From Ornithinimicrobium avium (lineage in GTDB: Bacteria; Actinomycetota; Actinomycetes; Actinomycetales; Dermatophilaceae), in NCBI RefSeq assembly GCF_003351765.1, contig NZ_CP031229.1, positions 1,736,001 to 1,800,000 of the forward strand: a stretch of 64,000 bases of DNA, given 5' to 3'. The notes under the pieces were generated by a model. That model was not told the DNA's origin and did not search any database. It was given only the letters and a program-made list of their open reading frames with translations. Of the stretch, positions 59,201 through 64,000 are shown one piece after another. The position numbers and the translations under genes were made by a program. How positions within the stretch are numbered: the first letter of the stretch is position 1; the number at the start of each line of letters is the position of its first letter.

Positions 59201-61012
59201 TCCACGCACCGGTGGAGCGACGGGGACGCGGCGTGGATGGCGCGCCGTGCCCAGACCGACCCGCACCACGGGCCGATGAGCATCTACGAGGTGCACCTGG
59301 GCTCCTGGCGCCAGGGGCTGGGCTACGAGGAGCTGGCCGACCAGCTCGTCGACTACGTCAGCCGGATGGGTTTCACGCACGTCGAGCTGATGCCGGTCAT
59401 GCAGCACCCCTACGGCCCGTCCTGGGGATACCACGTCACCGGCTACTACGCCGCGGACAGCCGGTTCGGCCACGAGGACGGCCTGCGCCTGCTCATCGAC
59501 CGGCTCCACCAGGCCGGCGTCGGCGTCATCCTGGACTGGGTGCCGGGACACTTCGCCACGGACCCGTGGGCGCTGGCCCGCTTCGACGGGACCCCGATCT
59601 ACGAGCACCCGGACCCCCGCAAGGGCTGGCACCCGGAGTGGGGCTCCTACATCTTCGACTACGGCCGGCCGCAGGTGCGCAACTTCCTCGTCGCCAACGC
59701 GACCTACTGGCTGGAGGAGTTCCACGCCGACGGGCTGCGCGTGGACGGCGTGGCCTCGATGCTCTACCTGGACTACTCCCGCCAGCCGGGCCAGTGGATC
59801 CCCAACGCCAACGGCGGCCGCGAGAACCTCGAGGCGGTCACGCTGCTGCAGGAGACGAACGCCACGGCCTACCGCCGCAACCCCGGCGTGATGATGATCG
59901 CCGAGGAGTCGACCTCCTGGCCGGGCGTCACCGCGCCGACCGACAAGGGCGGCCTGGGCTTCGGCTTCAAGTGGAACATGGGGTGGATGCACGACACCCT
60001 CGACTACCTGGCGCAGCGTCCCTACTCGCGGGCGCACCACCACCACACGCTGACCTTCTCGCTGGTCTACGCCTTCAGCGAGAAGTACATCCTGCCGATC
60101 AGCCACGACGAGGTCGTGCACGGCAAGGGCTCGCTGTTGCGCAAGATGTCCGGCGACCCGTGGCAGAGGTTCGCGACCACGCGCGCCTTCCTGGCCTACC
60201 AGTGGTCGCACCCGGGCAAGCAGCTGCTGTTCATGGGGAGCGAGTTCGCCCAGTCGCGCGAGTGGGCCGACGGCAGCACGCTGTCGTGGGAGCTCACCGA
60301 GCAGCCGGCCCACGCCGGGGTCCAGCACCTGGTGCGCGACCTCAACCGGCTCTACGACGAGCTCCCCGCGCTGTGGCAGATCGACCACCACGAGGACGGC
60401 TTCGCCTGGCTCGACGCCAACGCCGCCGGTCGCAACCTCTACACCTACCTGCGGTGGGGCAACGAGGGTGCTGACGGACTGCGCCCGGTGGTCGCGGTCC
60501 TGGTCAACTTCTCCGGGATCGCGCAGGAGAACGTGCACGTCGGACTGCCCTACGGCGGTCGCTGGCGCGAGGCGCTCAACACCGACGCCCAGGTCTACGG
60601 CGGCTCCGGCCAGGGCAACCTGGGCTTCGTCCAGGCCTACGACGTGGAGCACCAGCGTCAGCCCTTCTCCGCGCTGGTCACCGTGCCGCCGCTGGGCGCC
60701 GTGTGGCTCGTGCCCGATCCCGAGCCGGTCGTCGAGGCACCTGTGGTCGAGGCACCTGTGGTCGAGGCACCGGAGGTCGAGGACCCCGCCGTCGACGAGG
60801 CCGCCGTGGAGGAGGTCACCGACCCCGCCGAAGCCGACAGCCCCGAGCCCGTCGAGGCGAGCCCGGACGTGGACGTCGAGGACGGCACCCAGGAGGCAGC
60901 TGCGTCCGACGCCGCGGATGCCCCGGAGGAGGCGGCCACCGAGGACATGACCGCCGAGGAGACGGACGGGGAGCGCCGGCCCACGGCATACCCCGAGGAC
61001 GACGAGCGCTGA
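56264..61012 (+). CDS. mak-glgB: Maltokinase-glycogen branching enzyme fusion
   Basis: 1582 residues in one open frame. Residues ~1-457 are maltokinase (Mak/Pep2): LPPWIAGQRWYRG, SGEQSNTSIVV, and the kinase loop IHGDLHLGQVLDV near 323 with VDFEGEPLRPL. It phosphorylates maltose to maltose 1-phosphate. Residues ~458-762 are a low-complexity, Pro/Ala/Glu-rich linker. Residues ~763-1485 are GlgB (GH13_9): CBM48 (FAVWAPNALAVHVIGDFNDW), nucleophile Asp in LRVDGVASMLYLDY, Glu in IAEESTSW, and SHDEVVHGKGS. It makes alpha-1,6 branches. The last ~95 residues are acidic with EAPVV repeats. ATG overlaps the treS stop (TGATG). Confidence 0.93.
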   Translation: MASLTPTFGDFLPPWIAGQRWYRGTGRDPQLHLLAAIRWEDPLGEVGLEDHLLVDSSGPEDVVYQVPLSYRAEPVDFMADALVAVAEHDELGTRYIYDATHDPVFAQVLLQHMYAEHDVPSALARRVVAGGAAPALKASRVLSGEQSNTSIVVEAHGETRPVIVKVFRVLQAGANPDVTVPSAVAPLGNRMVAGPIGYVEGRWPLPDGTEARGHLAFAQEFLAGTQDAWRTALEAARSHDSFGGRARALGGATAQVHAALRQALPTDAVGGAAVRGTLLDQMRSRAEAAFAAVPELAAYRADVDAVYARLEDLDLPPLQRIHGDLHLGQVLDVPDRGWVLVDFEGEPLRPLAERSAPDLALRDVAGMLRSFDYAAASADLEEGTTQTSERTSWAQDARAEFLQGYAEASGEDLDARELHDVLDALELDKALYEVVYEARNRPDWMPIPVGAVQRLASGGRAGRHHAADEAGRTGAGGDGQDDGSVGRHRAPEDIPAGAGTAAGSEGPVAGDFGVAPDLPGHGASSLTDESGRLRTAALPEDYAATPAPQSTLPHLDPAAEGPSPRDAEDEEGATETSPEAAGPDETTATAEMTSTDESHQAATHGAPAPVPPTSPLPPASGGPRGASGGYPHAPVPAPAQMLAAAGLAPAGGAPGSEGEQVVVSHEPGPSVDRSAAAGTADRPSASGSVPALGPDGLPVDPEAMREQAWADALSSPAVVTGRVAGGGSAADEHGVPGTRSTVVRRVQLAPPTAPSAPHTRPLDLDEATDVVHGLHRSPHTVLGPHAHEGHVTIRTVQPSADAVSVRLADGSELAMTAETGGIWVAVVQQEQVPDYRLSVTRDGRQRVVDEAYRHEPVLGEADLHLIGEGRHEELWRVLGAHVRTVRDSIGEVSGTHFAVWAPNALAVHVIGDFNDWDGTTHALRVHETVGVWELFVPGVGAGAHYKFDITGPDGTRRAKSDPMARASEVPPFNNSVVTASTHRWSDGDAAWMARRAQTDPHHGPMSIYEVHLGSWRQGLGYEELADQLVDYVSRMGFTHVELMPVMQHPYGPSWGYHVTGYYAADSRFGHEDGLRLLIDRLHQAGVGVILDWVPGHFATDPWALARFDGTPIYEHPDPRKGWHPEWGSYIFDYGRPQVRNFLVANATYWLEEFHADGLRVDGVASMLYLDYSRQPGQWIPNANGGRENLEAVTLLQETNATAYRRNPGVMMIAEESTSWPGVTAPTDKGGLGFGFKWNMGWMHDTLDYLAQRPYSRAHHHHTLTFSLVYAFSEKYILPISHDEVVHGKGSLLRKMSGDPWQRFATTRAFLAYQWSHPGKQLLFMGSEFAQSREWADGSTLSWELTEQPAHAGVQHLVRDLNRLYDELPALWQIDHHEDGFAWLDANAAGRNLYTYLRWGNEGADGLRPVVAVLVNFSGIAQENVHVGLPYGGRWREALNTDAQVYGGSGQGNLGFVQAYDVEHQRQPFSALVTVPPLGAVWLVPDPEPVVEAPVVEAPVVEAPEVEDPAVDEAAVEEVTDPAEADSPEPVEASPDVDVEDGTQEAAASDAADAPEEAATEDMTAEETDGERRPTAYPEDDER
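60730..60783 (+). repeat. EAP(V/E)VEAP direct repeats in the C-terminal tail
   Basis: Units of about 15 bp encoding VVEAP repeat three to four times near the end of GlgB (region 60720-60785), followed by an acidic Glu/Asp/Ala tail to the stop. A disordered tail is likely. Confidence 0.55.
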
Positions 61013-61024
61013 GGAGGACGCACG

Positions 61025-62686
61025 ATGGCACGCCACGAGCGCGCAGGACAGCCCGCGCAGGAACAGGACCTGGTCGACGTGGAGGCTCTTGTCCGGGCCT
61101 ACACGCAGATCGTCCCCGACCCCGACGACGTCGACCAGCAGGTCGCCTTCGGCACCTCCGGCCACCGCGGCAGCGCGCTGGACGCGGCCTTCAACGAGCA
61201 CCACATCCTGGCCACGACGCAGGCGATCTGCGAGTACCGCCTGGAGCAGGGCACCGAGGGGCCGTTGTTCATCGGCAAGGACACCCACGCGCTGTCCGCC
61301 CCGGCCTGGCGCAGCGCGCTGGAGGTGCTCGTGGCCAACGGCGTCGACGTGCGCGTCGACCGGGAGGGCGAGGCGGCCTACACCCCGACGCCGGCGGTGT
61401 CCCGGGCGATCCTGGCGCACAACCGAGAGAGGCCGGGTGCCACCGGCACGGCGGACGGCATCGTGGTCACGCCGTCGCACAACCCGCCGCGCGACGGCGG
61501 CTTCAAGTACAACCCGCCGCACGGCGGGCCGGCCGACACCGACGCCACCGGGTGGATCGCCGACCGCGCCAACGAGCTGCTGCGCTTGGGGCTCGAGGGT
61601 GTGCGCCGGGTCCCGCTCGAGGAGGCGCTGGGGGCGGTGGAGCCCTACGACTTCATGGGCGAGTACGTCCGCGCCCTGCCCCGCGTCGTCGACCTCGACG
61701 CCATCCGCGAGGCGGGCGTGCGGATCGGGGCCGACCCGCTGGGCGGCGCGTCCGTGCACTACTGGCAGGCGATCGCCGACGAGCACGGCCTGGACCTCAC
61801 GGTCGTCAACCCCGACGTCGATCCCACCTGGCGCTTCATGACGCTGGACTGGGACGGCAAGATCCGGATGGACTGCTCCTCCCCCGACGCGATGGCCTCG
61901 CTCATCGGGGCGATGGAGGACGGCGCCACCTACGACGTCGCCACCGGCAACGACGCGGACGCCGACCGGCACGGGATCGTCACGCCGGACGGCGGACTGA
62001 TGAACCCCAACCACTACCTGGCCGTCGCGATCGACTATCTCTACGGCGGGGCCAGGCCGGAGTGGCCGCAGGACGTCGCGGTCGGCAAGACCCTGGTGTC
62101 CTCCTCGATGATCGACCGGGTCGTCGAGGCGCTCGGCCGTAGGCTGCTGGAGGTGCCGGTGGGCTTCAAGTGGTTCGTGCCCGGGCTGCTCGAGGGCTCG
62201 ATCGGCTTCGGCGGCGAGGAGTCGGCGGGCGCCTCGTTCCTGTGCCGGGACGGGTCGGTGTGGTCCACGGACAAGGACGGGATCATCCTGGCCCTGCTGG
62301 CCGCCGAGATCATCGCGCGCACCGGCCGGACCCCCTCCCAGCGGTATGCCGAGCTGGTCACCGAGCACGGCGACCCCGCCTACGCGCGGGTGGACGCCCC
62401 CGCGGACCGCGAGGCCAAGGCCAAGCTCAAGAAGCTCTCCGCCGAGGACGTCGCCGCCGACGCGCTGGGGGGCGAGCCGATCACGGCCGTGCTCACGCAG
62501 GCGCCGGGCAACGGTGCCGCCATCGGCGGGCTCAAGGTGACGACCGCGTCGGCATGGTTCGCCGCCCGCCCGTCCGGGACCGAGGATGTCTACAAGATCT
62601 ATGCCGAGTCGTTCCAGGGACCCCAGCACCTCGCCCAGGTGCAGCGCGAGGCGCAGGAGGTCGTGGACGCCGCCCTGCGCGGCTGA
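61025..62686 (+). CDS. pgm: Phosphoglucomutase (alpha-D-glucose specific)
   Basis: 553 residues. FGTSGHRG, the phosphoserine in VVTPSHNPPRDGG, the Mg-binding GNDADADRHGI, sugar site GGEESAGASF and phosphate site RPSGTEDVYKIYAE are intact. It interconverts glucose 1- and 6-phosphate, linking glycogen turnover to glycolysis. It starts 12 bp after the mak-glgB stop with GAGGA as ribosome site, so it belongs to the same operon. Confidence 0.96.
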   Translation: MARHERAGQPAQEQDLVDVEALVRAYTQIVPDPDDVDQQVAFGTSGHRGSALDAAFNEHHILATTQAICEYRLEQGTEGPLFIGKDTHALSAPAWRSALEVLVANGVDVRVDREGEAAYTPTPAVSRAILAHNRERPGATGTADGIVVTPSHNPPRDGGFKYNPPHGGPADTDATGWIADRANELLRLGLEGVRRVPLEEALGAVEPYDFMGEYVRALPRVVDLDAIREAGVRIGADPLGGASVHYWQAIADEHGLDLTVVNPDVDPTWRFMTLDWDGKIRMDCSSPDAMASLIGAMEDGATYDVATGNDADADRHGIVTPDGGLMNPNHYLAVAIDYLYGGARPEWPQDVAVGKTLVSSSMIDRVVEALGRRLLEVPVGFKWFVPGLLEGSIGFGGEESAGASFLCRDGSVWSTDKDGIILALLAAEIIARTGRTPSQRYAELVTEHGDPAYARVDAPADREAKAKLKKLSAEDVAADALGGEPITAVLTQAPGNGAAIGGLKVTTASAWFAARPSGTEDVYKIYAESFQGPQHLAQVQREAQEVVDAALRG

Positions 62687-62722
62687 GGCGCGTCCGCTCG
62701 CAACGGCCCGGGTCCGGGCCCG

Positions 62723-64000
62723 GTGAACAGGCTGCGCCGCGGCCTGATCGACCTGCGCCCGCTCGGCGCCAGCCCGGACTTCCGGCGGCTGTGGGCCGGC
62801 GGACTGGTCTCCGGGCTGGCGATGCAGATGTCGGTCGTGGCCGTGCTCTACCAGGTCTGGGAGATGACCCGCAGCCCGGTCTGGGTCGGCACGATCGGAC
62901 TGGTGCAAGCGGTCCCGATGATCGTCCTGGGGCTGGTCGGCGGCGCGGTCGCCGACGCCCTGGACCGCCGCGCCGTGGTGGTCCGCACGACCGCGCTCCA
63001 GTCGCTCGTGGCCCTCGCGCTGGCTCTGCAGGCCGTCCTCGACGTCGGCTCGCTGGCCCTCGTCCTGGGGCTGGTCGCGCTACAGTCGGGAGCCGGCGCC
63101 CTGGGTGCACCGGCCCGCAGGACGTTCGTCAGCAGGCTGCTGCCGCCGCGGCTCCTGGCTGCCGGGATCGCGCTGCACATGATCGGCTTCCAGGCCGCCA
63201 TGATGGTCGGGCCGGCGCTCGGCGGGCTGGCGATCGGGGCCCTCGGCGTCGGTGCCTGCTACGCCCTGAACGCGGTCGGCTTCCTCGTCTCGCTCTGGGC
63301 GGTCCACCGGCTCCCGCCGATGCCGCCCGGGTTCTCCGCCACGCGTGAGGGGGAGCGCAGGTCCCCACGGCTGCGTCTGCGCCCCGTGCTCTCCTCCCTC
63401 GTCGAGGGCGTGCGCACGACGGTGCGCCGTCCGGTGCTGCGCGGGAGCTTCCTGACCGACCTCGCCGCGACCCTGCTGGCCTTCCCGGTCGCGCTGTTCC
63501 CGATGGTCAACGAGCTCAGGTTCGGCGGCGACCCGACCACGCTCGGCCTGTTTCTCTCCGCGCTGGCGGTCGGCGGCCTGCTGGCGGGCGTCTGGTCCGG
63601 GTCGGTCACCCGCGCGGCCCGCCTGGGGTGGATCCAGCTCCTCGCCGCCTCGGTATGGGGTCTGGCGCTGGCCGGCTTCGGGCTCGCCGGACCGCTGTGG
63701 CTGGCCCTGGCGATGCTGGCCCTGGCCGGCGCGGCCGACACCACGTCGGTGACCACGCGGGCGGCGATGGTGCAGCTGGACACCGACGACCGGGTGCTGG
63801 GCCGGGTGGCCTCGGTGGAGCACGTCATCGCCGTCGCCGGTCCGGACCTGGGCAACTTCCGGGCCGGGGTGGTGGCCGGCTGGACCTCACCGGCGGTGGC
63901 GGCGACGAGCGGCGGGGTGCTCTGCGTGCTCGCGGTCCTGGTGGTGGCGCTCAGCCACCCGCAGGTGGCGCGGTTCCGCGTCGGCGACGAGCACCGCGAC
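62723..64000 (+). CDS. MFS transporter, partial (runs off the window)
   Basis: At least 426 residues with about twelve hydrophobic spans. SPDFRRLWAGGLVSGLAMQMSVVAVLYQVWEMTRSPVWVGTIGL and GALGAPARRTFVSRLLPP match the enterobactin-exporter-like MFS (EntS) group. GTG 62723 is the best start though no ribosome site is clear. The substrate is unknown. The gene is on the glycogen-block strand but probably separate. Confidence 0.85.
   Translation, partial: MNRLRRGLIDLRPLGASPDFRRLWAGGLVSGLAMQMSVVAVLYQVWEMTRSPVWVGTIGLVQAVPMIVLGLVGGAVADALDRRAVVVRTTALQSLVALALALQAVLDVGSLALVLGLVALQSGAGALGAPARRTFVSRLLPPRLLAAGIALHMIGFQAAMMVGPALGGLAIGALGVGACYALNAVGFLVSLWAVHRLPPMPPGFSATREGERRSPRLRLRPVLSSLVEGVRTTVRRPVLRGSFLTDLAATLLAFPVALFPMVNELRFGGDPTTLGLFLSALAVGGLLAGVWSGSVTRAARLGWIQLLAASVWGLALAGFGLAGPLWLALAMLALAGAADTTSVTTRAAMVQLDTDDRVLGRVASVEHVIAVAGPDLGNFRAGVVAGWTSPAVAATSGGVLCVLAVLVVALSHPQVARFRVGDEHRD

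Noticed and set aside
54549..61012. treS and mak as the usual TreS-Mak fusion
   Set aside because: treS ends at a TGA that overlaps the mak ATG (TGATG), so they are separate; the fusion is with glgB.
58229..62908. Very long minus-strand open frame (over 1500 codons) opposite mak-glgB and pgm
   Set aside because: It is antisense to genes with clear catalytic motifs; its product is Val/Asp/Gly/Arg-rich low-complexity sequence, a usual shadow of GC-rich coding strands.

Overview
The window is about 64 kb of very GC-rich DNA with dense, mostly minus-strand genes. It looks like a chromosome segment of an actinomycete, most likely a Micrococcales member near Intrasporangiaceae or Ornithinimicrobiaceae. 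The lineage call is inference. It rests on the GlgE/TreS/maltokinase alpha-glucan pathway, the murI, Rv1339-like, rph, rdgB gene set, and the many GTG starts with leaderless-type promoters. No phage, IS element, CRISPR array, rRNA or tRNA gene was seen.

Layout. 1-3.4 kb: start of threonine synthase, then a secreted-type metzincin protease with two compensating frameshifts and an overlapping lipoprotein. 3.4-14.4 kb: rdgB, rph, an Rv1339-like metallo-beta-lactamase and murI lie on one strand but are separated by other genes: an SDR with a palindromic operator, a glycosyltransferase, a reductase/MBL/KASIII-like triad that recalls olefin (Ole) enzymes, an MscS-like protein, and a PadR/membrane-protein operon. 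14.4-23 kb: FAH-family hydrolase, M20 amidohydrolase, a small frameshifted gene, a MaoC hydratase, ilvE preceded by a degenerate ketol-acid reductoisomerase homologue, and a three-gene ABC-2 exporter. 23-30.6 kb: endonuclease IV, SixA phosphatase, PHB-depolymerase-like esterase with an RHH regulator, a 2-hydroxyacid dehydrogenase, and gatCAB.

30.6-47.5 kb: DUF488, a membrane glutaredoxin, DinB-like, cupin, vapBC, ligA with an EamA transporter, a MetE-like protein, an AEC transporter, iscS-mnmA-DUF1345 (tRNA thiolation), etfBA, a second PadR/membrane-protein operon, enoyl-CoA hydratase, and a YbjN-like gene. 47.6-62.7 kb: an alpha-glucan block with glgX, glgP (divergent), glgE, treS, a single ORF fusing maltokinase to branching enzyme, and pgm. 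This set can turn trehalose into maltose, maltose 1-phosphate and branched glucan, and then degrade the glucan to glucose 1-phosphate. A perfect 16-bp LacI-type palindrome sits between glgP and glgE. The window ends inside an MFS transporter.

Throughout, genes start 6-8 nt after a TANNNT-like -10 hexamer without a Shine-Dalgarno sequence, which suggests widespread leaderless transcription. The best candidates for something undescribed are the maltokinase-GlgB fusion, the KARI-like protein lacking its catalytic signature upstream of ilvE, the reductase/MBL/KASIII triad, and the paired PadR/membrane operons with related ACTAG palindromes. Coordinates were derived by reading the sequence and checked against reading frame; short sites may be off by a base or two.
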